This document shows, piece by piece, positions 8,318 to 15,776 of a stretch of 31,468 bases of DNA. Position 1 is the first letter of the stretch; every line of letters starts with the position of its first letter. The notes under the pieces were generated by a model. It was given only the letters and a program-made list of their open reading frames with translations. It ran no database searches and was not told the origin of the DNA. This DNA is from Desulfatibacillaceae bacterium (GTDB lineage Bacteria > Desulfobacterota > Desulfobacteria > Desulfobacterales > Desulfatibacillaceae): the NCBI GenBank assembly GCA_030018745.1, contig JASEHB010000001.1, positions 1 through 31,468 of the forward strand. The letters are read 5' to 3'. Made by a program: the position numbers and the translations under genes.

Positions 8318-8459
8318 TGCTTTTCCTTTCTCTTTTTTGCACCTTCAGGTTGGCGCTGGCGGCCTTACCTGGCCTTTACAATTCCACTTTGCCTTGCTTG
8401 CTTTATTTTGGAGCTAATTTTTAAAAACCCAACTGACACCCTGCACCACATCTTAATGC

Positions 8460-8488
8460 AATGTAATTGTAACCGCTTGGCTTGTCAA
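8460..8488 (-). promoter_or_regulatory. putative sigma-70 promoter for rubrerythrin-like gene
   Basis: On the minus strand TTGACA (8483-8488) is 17 bp from TACATT (8460-8465). It lies 143 bp before the ATG at 8317 and after the end of the yhbY-like gene, so the rubrerythrin-like gene has its own promoter. Confidence 0.5.
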
Positions 8489-8570
8489 CGGCGCACAGAG
8501 GTTTTAAGCGCCGGGCAGGGCAGCGTTTTTCATAAACATCCCGCAATAAATGCCTGTTGGGATTACGCCT

Positions 8571-8894
8571 TCAGGGGCTTGTTCCTTTGGAGGGAGGAAG
8601 TACAATGCTGCGTTTTTCCGGGTCCGGATGCTGGCGGAAGAAAATAGCGGTGTGCCCCACAAGCCCCACAAGGCAACTGTTGGTGGCAGCAGCTATGGCA
8701 GATGCAATTTCCTGCTTTTGCTCCTTTAACTTAAAGTCAACAAACTTTACCTTGAGAAGCTCGTGATCGAGAAGGGCGCTGTCCACATTTTTGGCCAGAG
8801 CGCCGGAAAAGCCCTTGTGCCCCACCTGGACAATCGCTTTGAGTCCATGGGCCTTTCCCCTTAAGAATTTTCGTTGAGAAGATGAAAGTTCCAA
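8571..8894 (-). CDS. yhbY: YhbY-family RNA-binding protein (CRM domain)
   Basis: This 107-residue protein begins LSSSQRKFLRGKAHGLKAIVQVGHKGFSGAL, the conserved N-terminus of the YhbY/CRM family, with the GxxG-like RNA-binding loop (VGHKGFSG). It continues with HELLKVKFVD and a hydrophobic final strand (LVGLVGHTAIFFRQHP). YhbY associates with pre-50S ribosomal particles. The only start that keeps the conserved N-terminus is TTG at 8892-8894, and no clear Shine-Dalgarno precedes it, which suggests low or regulated translation. The gene ends 82 bp before the rubrerythrin promoter. Confidence 0.86.
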   Translation of the reverse strand: MELSSSQRKFLRGKAHGLKAIVQVGHKGFSGALAKNVDSALLDHELLKVKFVDFKLKEQKQEIASAIAAATNSCLVGLVGHTAIFFRQHPDPEKRSIVLPPSKGTSP

Positions 8895-9009
8895 ATTTTT
8901 TTGCTTTGCTTTTTGGTGTTTATGATTCTTTTGCCCACAGCCTTATCCCTAAAGATGGCAACATAGTATATTCCCTTGAGTTGGTAAACGGATATTCGGG
9001 TTGTTGCAC

Positions 9010-9039
9010 AAAAAAAGCCTCCAATTCATTTTGGCGGGC
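9010..9039 (-). terminator. intrinsic terminator after the response-regulator gene
   Basis: A stem of about 8 bp (9017-9024 with 9031-9039, one bulged base) with a six-base loop is followed on the minus strand by seven T (9016-9010). It lies 10 bp after the stop of the two-component operon. Confidence 0.55.
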
Positions 9040-9048
9040 AGCAAAAAA

Positions 9049-10503
9049 TCATTCCGGCACAAAGCGGCTTTTTACCTTGTGTTTGCGCAACAGCTCGTAG
9101 AGCCTTGGCACCGAAAGCCCGGAAATGTCCGAAGCCTCGCGCACATTGCCGTCCGCCTGGCTCATCAGGGACACAAGGTATTTGCGCTCTGCTTCCCCAA
9201 GCACATCCCTGCGAAAGCGCTTCCAGGGCTTGACGGGCTTTGTCGGCTCTTCACTGGCCACAGCGGAAAGGGCTGCATCTTCAACAGGCTCCGGTACATT
9301 TTTTAAGCCCGTGCGCACTGCATGAACCCGTATGTATTCGGGCAAATGCCGCCCAAAGAGAATGGATTCATCGCGGGCAAGGGCAAAAACGCCGTCCAGC
9401 GTATGAAAAAGCTCCCGCACATTGCCCGGCCAGGGATAGGTTTCCAGAACCTTGATAAAGCTTGCGGAAAGCTCCTTTTCTTCCACCTTGTATTCAGCGC
9501 ACCTGCGCAGCAGGTGATGGCGGGCCAGGGGGGCAATGTCCTCAATGCGCTCGCGCAGAGGCGGAATTCTTATGGTAACGCTGCGTAGCCGGAAAAGGAG
9601 ATCCTCCCGGAAAAGCCCTCCCTTTACAAGCTCGTCCAGGTCCTTGTTGGTGGCCGAGACAAGCCGAAAATCGCTGGACACCTCCGTAAGATCTCCCACA
9701 GGCCTGAATCGCCGGTTTTCAAGAACCCGCAGAAAGGCTTTTTGCACGGCTAAAGGCAACTCCCCCACCTCGTCCAGAAACAGGGTTCCACCGTCTGCGT
9801 GCTTTATAAGCCCGGTTTCAGAGCGGTGGGCGTTGGTGAAGGCCCCTCTGTTATGCCCCATGAGGATGCTTTCTGCCAAGTTGTCCGGCAGCGAGCTGCA
9901 ATCTACAACCACAAAGAGCCGGTCAGCTCGCTTGCTGTTCTCGTGGATTGCCCTTGCAAGAAGCTCCTTGCCTGTTCCGGATTCGCCGGTGACAAGAACA
10001 TTGGCCTCGTTGGCCGCACATTGGGCTGCTATGCTCAAGCAGCTTTGCAGGGCCAAGCTCTCTCCCACAATGGCAGGCCGTGCAAAACCGGCAAGGGGGT
10101 CGCGCAGAGTTTTCTGGGCGCGGTACTGAAGGGTGTTTTCCAGGGCCTGGTCCAGAGCGCTCAAGGATACCGGCTTTTGCAGGTAATCCCAGGCATTGGC
10201 CTTAATGGCCTCCTCTGCACCCTGAACATCTGCATATCCTGTCATAACAATCACTTCGGGCGCGCCACGGCTTTTTTTGATGGCCGAAAGGTAATCCAGC
10301 CCGCTGCCATCAGGAAGGCGCACATCCAAGAACACCACATCAAAAGCCTCCTGACCGGCCTTTTCCAGGGCATTATCCAGAGTGTGGGCGCAGGCAACCA
10401 GATGACCCGCATCTACAAAGACCCGTGTCAGGGAATCGCAGATTTCAATGTCATCATCCACGATAAGCAGCTTGGCAGCCAGCGTTTTCTTGATGTTTTC
10501 CAT
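9049..10503 (-). CDS. sigma-54-activating response regulator (NtrC family)
   Basis: This 484-residue protein has a receiver domain at 10-125 (acid pocket VDDD, phosphorylated Asp60 in VVFLD, conserved Lys in LQKP), an AAA+ domain at about 140-375 and a Fis-type helix-turn-helix at the C-terminus (ASDISGLSVPRLYELLRKHKV). Walker A is GESGTGKE (173-180) and Walker B is GTLFLDE (240-246). The sigma-54 contact loop reads GAFTNA (220-225) instead of GAFTGA. The Thr that touches sigma-54 is kept. ATG 10501-10503 is chosen over an upstream in-frame ATG because the receiver fold begins there and GAGGG precedes it. The gene is 25 bp behind the hybrid kinase, so the two form one system. Confidence 0.93.
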   Translation of the reverse strand: MENIKKTLAAKLLIVDDDIEICDSLTRVFVDAGHLVACAHTLDNALEKAGQEAFDVVFLDVRLPDGSGLDYLSAIKKSRGAPEVIVMTGYADVQGAEEAIKANAWDYLQKPVSLSALDQALENTLQYRAQKTLRDPLAGFARPAIVGESLALQSCLSIAAQCAANEANVLVTGESGTGKELLARAIHENSKRADRLFVVVDCSSLPDNLAESILMGHNRGAFTNAHRSETGLIKHADGGTLFLDEVGELPLAVQKAFLRVLENRRFRPVGDLTEVSSDFRLVSATNKDLDELVKGGLFREDLLFRLRSVTIRIPPLRERIEDIAPLARHHLLRRCAEYKVEEKELSASFIKVLETYPWPGNVRELFHTLDGVFALARDESILFGRHLPEYIRVHAVRTGLKNVPEPVEDAALSAVASEEPTKPVKPWKRFRRDVLGEAERKYLVSLMSQADGNVREASDISGLSVPRLYELLRKHKVKSRFVPE

Positions 10504-10528
10504 GGCAAATCCCTCAAAAAATAGGTGG

Positions 10529-13249
10529 TCAAATGGCCGGCTTTTGCAGCTCTTTGCTTTGGCCGGTATCATACTCCGGTGTGGCGGCCCGGCGTTTGGC
10601 TTTGGGGGCAACCTTTAAAATTTCTTTTGCAATCTCTGCGGCAGTAACGGGTTTTCGCACAACGCTTTTGATGTTTGGCAGGCGCTCAATTTGCTCCAGG
10701 GCGTTTTCCGAAAAGCCAGAACACAAAATCACGGGTAGATCCGGGCGGATGTCATTGATGATTTTTGCAAGCTCAAGGCCGTTCATGTCCGGCATTCGCA
10801 TATCCAGAACAACTGCATCAAAAAAGGAGGGCGCCTTTTTAATTTTTTCCAGGGCGCTGCCTGCAGAAAGCTCGACAAAGGACCTATAACCAAGGTCGTC
10901 AAGCCCTGCGGCAATGGCATTGGCAAGAATGGGCTGATCATCCACAACAAGAACCTGCAAGGGGCGTCCCAGAGATTCCTGTAAGGCATTCCGGTCAAGG
11001 GCCTCCTGCTGGGCAGATGTCTGGCTTGCAGGAATCCACACATCAAAAATGGTTCCCGATCCAATGCGGCTCTGTACCCGCAGGAAGCCGCCAAGTTCAA
11101 GCACTATGCCATGCACCACGGAAAGGCCAAGCCCTGTGCCTTCCCCTATTTTGCGGGTGGTGAAAAAAGGCTCGTAGATGCGCTCCAGAACATGGTGGCT
11201 CATTCCGCAACCAGTATCCTTCACGGAAAGGACCACAAACTCTGAATTATCAGGCAGATGAGAATAATCCTCATCTGCTTCTGCAAGTTTTGCGTTTTCC
11301 AGAAAAACACGCAAATCTCCACCCTTTGGCATGGCCTGAATGGCGTTTGTGCAGAGATTTAAAAGTATTTGCTGGATTTGGTAGGGCGTTGCCCGAACAG
11401 TATCATTTTCCGCATTTATTGAGACAGTTACGGAAATGTTCTCCGGGCATGATGCACGGACAAGTTTGATGGTTTCCTTTACAACGGGTGAAAGGGAAAA
11501 ATTTTCCGGAGTGTGAACGCCGGAGCGGCTGAAGGCAAGAAGCTGTCCGACCAGGTCTTTGGCCCTTTGAGAAGATTCCAGAGCTTTTTCAAGGGCCTGG
11601 CGCAGTTGGGGCGAATCGGCGGACTTTTTTATGCCGTACTCAATGTTTAGCATTATGCTCATGAGTATATTGTTGAAATCGTGGGCAACACCGCCTGCCA
11701 GGGTGCCAACGGCTTCAATTTTCTGCATGGCAAAGCCCCGCCGGGCCAGCTCCACTTCGCGGGTGACATCGCGCACTGCGGCGATTATGCTTTTTATCCG
11801 CCCCACATCATCTGTCACCGGGCTGAAAAGAATGTCCAGCCAAAGGGCGTTGCCAAGGCTGTTTTCCATTTCGCACCGGCCCGTGTGAGCCTGCCGGGTT
11901 TTAAGCACAATTCTAAAGGCGGCCATGGGCGATATGCCCTGGCTCGGCTCCTTTTCCCAGCATTCCAGCGCCTCGGCGCAGTGTTTTCCGACAGCGCCTT
12001 CCTGCGAAAGCCCGCATTTGTCCAAAAAAGGCGCGTTGAGGTCTGTTATTATGCCGTTGGCGTCAACAATAAAGATTTCCTCTTGTATGCTTGAAAGGAT
12101 ATTGCGGAAGTAGTCCTCGCTCTTTTTAAGGGCCTGCTCGATTTTTTCCCGCTCAACAATGTCTGCCTTAAGGGCCTGGTTGGCGTCTTCCAGATGCAGG
12201 GCAGATTGGCGGATTTTCTCCACCAGGGCGTCAAAGGCATTGGAAAGGGCGCCTATTTCATCCGCGCTGCCAAGAGTGAGTGGCAGGGATGCTGTTTGAT
12301 CCCTGCCCAGCAAGTTAAGCCTTTGGGTAAGGGATCTCACAGGCAGAAGAACCGTGCGCCGGACCATTTGGTGCAAAAGCAGAAAATAAATTGCGCAGAT
12401 AATTACCGTGGCTGCCAGTGAAAGGGATGTCATGCGCAGGCCCTGCTGAAAAATATTGCGGGGAATATGCGCAGAAAGGGTAAGAACAGGTTTGCCCATA
12501 AGGCTGGGAAGCACAGTGGAGACCACAAGGGTTTCCGATGAGGACTTGGCAAAGTAGATGGGCCGGTTATTGTGAAGAATGACAGCATCTTCCGGCCCCG
12601 GTGGCCGTGGCTGGTCAAGGGAAAGGGTAAGCCTTGTCTGGATTGCCATCCGCTCAAGAAACCTGTCGTCAAGGAATATGCCCATCAGAAAGGTGCCCTT
12701 GGGCGGACCTACATTGTTGCTGTCCAGAATCGGATACACGGCCACAATCATTGGCCCGCTGGAGCTTGGATAAAGCCCTGTTTTTGCGGCATCCTTGTAG
12801 GCCTGGCCGGGTTTTGCCCGAAAGAGAAGCGGGTGTGTGCTGTGCAGCCTGCCTTCAGAAAGCTCCGGAAGGGTTAGTTGGACCTCCTCTTCCAGATCCC
12901 ATATCTGTCCCCACACCAGATTGCCATGCTCGTCATACAGGTTGAACAGGTTTATGCGGTTGTCAAAAAATGATGAGGGCACCAGATTGCTTTCAATGTA
13001 CAGGCTGTTTTTATCCTGAATGAATTCATAGGTATGGTCCCAGGCAGCCCAGTCCCAGCAGGTGAGTCCCAGGCGCTCTGCCTGGCCTTCAATTGCAAGA
13101 ATGGCCCTCTCCAGATCCTGGGCCGCCTCCTTGAACTCCAGGCCTGAAAATCCTTCAAGAATGATATAGCGGTGAAAGCCAAACAGGGAGGCAGAAAGCA
13201 GCACGAAAATAACAAGCAGCAGCAAAACCATTTTTCTTGCCACGGTCAT
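10529..13249 (-). CDS. hybrid sensor histidine kinase, CHASE4-HAMP-PAS-HisKA-HATPase-REC
   Basis: This 906-residue protein has an N-terminal membrane helix (7-26), an extracytoplasmic CHASE4-type domain (about 35-265, with CWDWAAWDHTYEF), a second membrane helix (273-293), HAMP (about 291-345) and a PAS domain (about 377-495). The dimerisation helix carries His523 (GGVAHDFNN). The ATPase domain has N box NLCTNAIQA, DTGCGM and GTGLGLS. A C-terminal receiver holds Asp816. The final receiver makes it a hybrid, so signal flow may be a phosphorelay or direct transfer to the response regulator next door. ATG 13247-13249 follows GGAGAGG, and the earlier in-frame start lacks a site. The CHASE4 ligand is unknown. 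Confidence 0.92.
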   Translation of the reverse strand: MTVARKMVLLLLVIFVLLSASLFGFHRYIILEGFSGLEFKEAAQDLERAILAIEGQAERLGLTCWDWAAWDHTYEFIQDKNSLYIESNLVPSSFFDNRINLFNLYDEHGNLVWGQIWDLEEEVQLTLPELSEGRLHSTHPLLFRAKPGQAYKDAAKTGLYPSSSGPMIVAVYPILDSNNVGPPKGTFLMGIFLDDRFLERMAIQTRLTLSLDQPRPPGPEDAVILHNNRPIYFAKSSSETLVVSTVLPSLMGKPVLTLSAHIPRNIFQQGLRMTSLSLAATVIICAIYFLLLHQMVRRTVLLPVRSLTQRLNLLGRDQTASLPLTLGSADEIGALSNAFDALVEKIRQSALHLEDANQALKADIVEREKIEQALKKSEDYFRNILSSIQEEIFIVDANGIITDLNAPFLDKCGLSQEGAVGKHCAEALECWEKEPSQGISPMAAFRIVLKTRQAHTGRCEMENSLGNALWLDILFSPVTDDVGRIKSIIAAVRDVTREVELARRGFAMQKIEAVGTLAGGVAHDFNNILMSIMLNIEYGIKKSADSPQLRQALEKALESSQRAKDLVGQLLAFSRSGVHTPENFSLSPVVKETIKLVRASCPENISVTVSINAENDTVRATPYQIQQILLNLCTNAIQAMPKGGDLRVFLENAKLAEADEDYSHLPDNSEFVVLSVKDTGCGMSHHVLERIYEPFFTTRKIGEGTGLGLSVVHGIVLELGGFLRVQSRIGSGTIFDVWIPASQTSAQQEALDRNALQESLGRPLQVLVVDDQPILANAIAAGLDDLGYRSFVELSAGSALEKIKKAPSFFDAVVLDMRMPDMNGLELAKIINDIRPDLPVILCSGFSENALEQIERLPNIKSVVRKPVTAAEIAKEILKVAPKAKRRAATPEYDTGQSKELQKPAI

Positions 13250-13461
13250 GGCGCCTCTCCAGATAAAAACCGCTCTCAGGGCAATCGGGAAAGGGAATCT
13301 GAAGGCGCAAAAAGGCTGCTGCCAAATTTTTTCAGATGAGCCGGGCACCCGGAGCCCTTATTTTAATGTGCCAAAAAGCAGGCTTTAAAGCAATAGAAAA
13401 AATAAATACACAAGCCAACTATAGCAAGAAAAGAACAATGGCTTTGAAGACAGCAGGAACT

Positions 13462-13497
13462 CCGGGAAGGGCTTGCCCCAGACCGGAATTTTTTTGC
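13462..13497 (+). terminator. orphan terminator-like hairpin
   Basis: CCGG..CCGG with an inner GGG-CTTG-CCC stem is followed by seven T on the plus strand. No plus-strand gene ends here, so it may close a short transcript, or it may block read-through from the kinase region. Confidence 0.35.
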
Positions 13498-13514
13498 ATC
13501 CATTTCCTTAAAAG

Positions 13515-13556
13515 GCCTTATTTGCCTTAAATAAGGCTAAAATATCCGGATAAGGC
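13515..13556. promoter_or_regulatory. cluster of four TAAGGC motifs, candidate activator binding sites
   Basis: A perfect palindrome with 9-bp arms (13515-13523 and 13529-13537) has another GCCTTA copy in its centre, and a further ATAAGGC lies at 13550-13556. The result is four GCCTTA/TAAGGC copies in 42 bp. The cluster is about 205-245 bp upstream of the inferred sigma-54 transcription start at 13760, a typical distance for an enhancer of an NtrC-type activator, and about 265 bp upstream of the kinase start. There is no T-run, so it is not a terminator. Confidence 0.5.
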
Positions 13557-13733
13557 AAGTTGCCGATATGCCAAACTCATTCTTGCCCACATGGAGAAAA
13601 TTCTTTTCCCCGTCCAAAAAGTTATGCTAATTACATAATTTTTAAAGCCCCATGTCAAGCGTTTTTATTCACCAGGGGCTTTAACCCCCCCAAACAATGG
13701 CAGAAATTTGAATGTAGAAAATAATCAATTTGT

Positions 13734-13749
13734 TGGCACGGTTTTAGCT
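13734..13749 (+). promoter_or_regulatory. sigma-54 (-24/-12) promoter
   Basis: TGGCAC at 13734-13739 and TAGCT at 13745-13749 give the invariant GG-N10-GC spacing. The -24 box is a perfect match, and the -12 box differs from TTGCT in one position. The predicted start, about 12 bases further on, falls near 13760, just in front of the RNA helix that begins at 13767. Confidence 0.65.
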
Positions 13750-13759
13750 ATATAAATAT

Positions 13760-13938
13760 AGCAGGCGAGGGTGGCCGGGTTGTGACAACAGCGCGTGGCA
13801 GAAACGGGTTTTAAAGCAGATTTCGGGTGTCGGCGTCACCCTTGTCTGCAAAACCTTCGGCATAACCCCCGTACACAGCCTGGCCCCCTCTCCCAATCGG
13901 CGCTTCTTGAATTTTCAGGAAGCCGCCGGTTTTTTTTT
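13760..13938 (+). ncRNA. structured small RNA candidate, about 180 nt
   Basis: Three nested structures are visible. A long-range helix pairs 13767-13784 with 13874-13890 (17 bp, one bulged T, two G-U pairs). Inside it an apical stem pairs GGTTTT (13807-13812) with AAAACC (13850-13855), GCAGA with TCTGC, and GGGTG with CACCC around a 7-nt loop. A large open bubble (13785-13806 and 13856-13873) separates the two helices. Seven bases after the closing helix comes an intrinsic terminator. The segments AACCCCCG (13864-13871) and TCCC (13891-13894) are C-rich and unpaired, and could pair with Shine-Dalgarno sequences. It matches no RNA family I can name. The outline loosely recalls 6S RNA, but I see no supporting sequence. 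Confidence 0.6.
13898..13938 (+). terminator. strong intrinsic terminator of the small RNA
   Basis: A 13-bp stem (13898-13910 with 13915-13928, one bulged C) with a 4-nt ATTT loop is followed by nine consecutive T (13930-13938). No protein gene ends near it, so it must belong to an RNA started upstream. Confidence 0.75.
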
Positions 13939-14078
13939 GCGTTTGTGATGGATGTATTTAATGCATGGCCAAACTTGGCGACAGCGGTGCTGAAAAAATC
14001 CTGAAACAGTTTTTTTGCTTTTGGGGCAATGGCAGAACTTGAATTGTGATTGCAGAACCAAAATTTGGTTGGGGAAGG

Positions 14079-14762
14079 CTATTTTTTAATGGCATCCAGC
14101 ATGAGGCCGGGCAGGCCGGGAACGCGGCTCACCCGGACTTTTTTCAGTGGGAGTTTTTTGGCAAGCTCGCGCATCTCCTCCATATCCAGGGAGGGGCCTG
14201 CCACCTTTACCAGGTAGAAGATGCGGAAGATGGGCTTTGCAAAAAAAGGCAGGGGGGTTTTTTGGGCCAGGTAGGCCACATCTTCAAGGCGGCAGCCCCT
14301 GTCCGCCTCCACCACCAGAAGCCTTGAGCCGGGTTTTAACACCCGCACGCATTCAACAAGGCCCTTTAGCCTGTCGGGCCAGTGTTTTATGCAGCCAATG
14401 CTCACCACAAGGTCAAACTCATTGTCCGGCAGGGGCATATCCAGGGCAGATGCGGTTATGGCGCTCATTCTGGAGCCATAAGGCGCAAGGCGCTTTTTTG
14501 CGCGGCGAATCTGGTCGCTGGAGAGATCCACGCCAAGGCCCCTTGCGTTGGGCCGCCTTTTTGCGATGTATTCCAAAAGCTGGCCGCCGCCGCAGCCCAC
14601 ATCCAGCACAAAGGCGTCATCCATGCCGTCCATTAAGCCCAAAGCCTGCTCAAAATGGCTGTAAAAACCGGCCACGGTCGGGGCGATGAAGTGGTCGTAA
14701 AACTTTGACTCCAGACGGGTATAGGGCTTTGTTGAGTCTTTGACCATGCTGAACAGGCTCAT
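14079..14762 (-). CDS. class I SAM-dependent methyltransferase
   Basis: This 227-residue protein has the SAM-binding motif VLDVGCGGGQ (about residues 53-62), the acidic end of strand two (GLGVDLSSDQ), and the later motifs ALDMPLPDNEFDLVVSIGCIKHWPD and LKPGSRLLVVEADRG. It belongs to the Methyltransf_11/25 group that methylates small molecules or lipids. The substrate is not predictable. ATG 14760-14762 follows GGAGG. An in-frame start 33 bp upstream lacks a site. It starts 33 bp after pyrD and may be cotranscribed with it. Confidence 0.84.
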   Translation of the reverse strand: MSLFSMVKDSTKPYTRLESKFYDHFIAPTVAGFYSHFEQALGLMDGMDDAFVLDVGCGGGQLLEYIAKRRPNARGLGVDLSSDQIRRAKKRLAPYGSRMSAITASALDMPLPDNEFDLVVSIGCIKHWPDRLKGLVECVRVLKPGSRLLVVEADRGCRLEDVAYLAQKTPLPFFAKPIFRIFYLVKVAGPSLDMEEMRELAKKLPLKKVRVSRVPGLPGLMLDAIKK

Positions 14763-14795
14763 GGCAGACCTCCATTTGGGGAGGGGGTTTTTCAA

Positions 14796-15722
14796 TCAGG
14801 TTGTCTCAAGGGAGCCTATAAAGTCGCTGATTTTTTCGATTTTGTTGTCCGTACAGAATGCCCTTATTCCCTCAACTATGTCAATACACGCGGTTGGGTT
14901 TACAAAGTTGGCGGTTCCCACCTGTATGGCGCTTGCGCCCACAAGCAGGTATTCCAGGGCATCCCTGGCGCTGCTTATGCCCCCAAGGCCTATAACGGGA
15001 ATCCCCACAGCCCCTGCTGTCTGCCACACCATGCGAAGGCCAACCGGCTTTATGGCCGGGCCGGAAAGCCCGCCGGTTATGTTGTGCAGCACCGGCCTGC
15101 GGCGGTCTATGTCCACTGCCATGCCGGTAAGGGTGTTTATAAGGCTCACGGCATCCGCGCCGGCGTCCTCCACGGCTTTTGCAATTTCTACAATGCTTGT
15201 CACATTGGGCGACAGCTTGGCAATGACGGGTTTGCCGGTGTTTTGGCGGACACCCTTCACCACTGCATGGGCTTGGCTTGGGTCTGTGCCGAATACAACA
15301 CCGCCCGCCTTTACATTGGGGCAGGAGATGTTTACCTCCAGAGCCGCCACGCCATCTTCGCTGTCCAGGCGGCTGGCAATCTCTGCATACTCCTGCCGGG
15401 TTTTACCGTAAATGTTGGCGATAACAGGGGTATTGAAGGTTTTAAGAAGCGGCAGCTTGTCAGCGACAAAGGCCTCCACCCCTATGTTTTCCAGGCCGAT
15501 GGCATTTAGCATTCCGCAGGGGGTTTCAACAATCCGCACGGGCGGATTGCCCGAAGAAGGCAACAGGGACAGGCCCTTTACAACTATGGCCCCAAGCAGG
15601 CTCAAATCCAAAAGGGGCGAAAACTCCAGGCCGTAGCCGAATGTGCCCGAAGCACTCATGACAGGGTTTTTTAACATCAGCCCCCTGCCGATGGTCACGC
15701 CAAGATCCGGTTGCCGGTTCAT
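14796..15722 (-). CDS. pyrD: dihydroorotate dehydrogenase B, catalytic subunit
   Basis: This 308-residue FMN enzyme of the class 1B type oxidises dihydroorotate to orotate in pyrimidine synthesis. The start reads LGVTIGRGLMLKNPVMSASGTFGYG. The active-site base is Cys in NISCPN, as in class 1 enzymes. FMN phosphate-binding segments are VIGLGGISSARDALEYLLVGASAIQVGTA. Class 1B normally works with the PyrK electron-transfer subunit, which is not in this window. ATG 15720-15722 is preceded by AAGGA. Confidence 0.92.
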   Translation of the reverse strand: MNRQPDLGVTIGRGLMLKNPVMSASGTFGYGLEFSPLLDLSLLGAIVVKGLSLLPSSGNPPVRIVETPCGMLNAIGLENIGVEAFVADKLPLLKTFNTPVIANIYGKTRQEYAEIASRLDSEDGVAALEVNISCPNVKAGGVVFGTDPSQAHAVVKGVRQNTGKPVIAKLSPNVTSIVEIAKAVEDAGADAVSLINTLTGMAVDIDRRRPVLHNITGGLSGPAIKPVGLRMVWQTAGAVGIPVIGLGGISSARDALEYLLVGASAIQVGTANFVNPTACIDIVEGIRAFCTDNKIEKISDFIGSLETT

Positions 15723-15776
15723 GGGCTGTTTCCTTAAAAAGGCGATCAATAAATAAGGCCGGGCAAAGGCTTTTCT

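Larger units (their letters stand above)
13250..14078. other. 829-bp intergenic region without a protein gene
   Basis: Open frames here are short, lack ribosome sites and run through hairpins. The region holds an orphan rightward hairpin plus T-run (13462-13497), a cluster of TAAGGC motifs (13515-13556), a sigma-54 promoter (13734-13749) and a structured RNA with terminator (13760-13938). The last 140 bp contain only a short AACCAAA palindrome around 14056. Confidence 0.75.

Noticed and set aside
8165..8647. 160-residue plus-strand frame opposite the rubrerythrin-like gene and its promoter
   Set aside because: It is antisense to two real genes and a clear promoter, and has no domain.
9799..10524. 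241-residue plus-strand frame opposite the response regulator
   Set aside because: It is antisense to AAA+ and receiver motifs, with no recognisable fold.
13760..13938. 6S RNA or SRP RNA identity for the small RNA
   Set aside because: The long stem with a central bubble loosely recalls 6S, but the apical arm is too short and no sequence motif matches. The SRP GGAA tetraloop is absent.
13795..14004. Small plus-strand frame of 69 residues in the RNA region
   Set aside because: It crosses the strong terminator at 13898-13938 and has no Shine-Dalgarno, so the RNA is better explained as noncoding.
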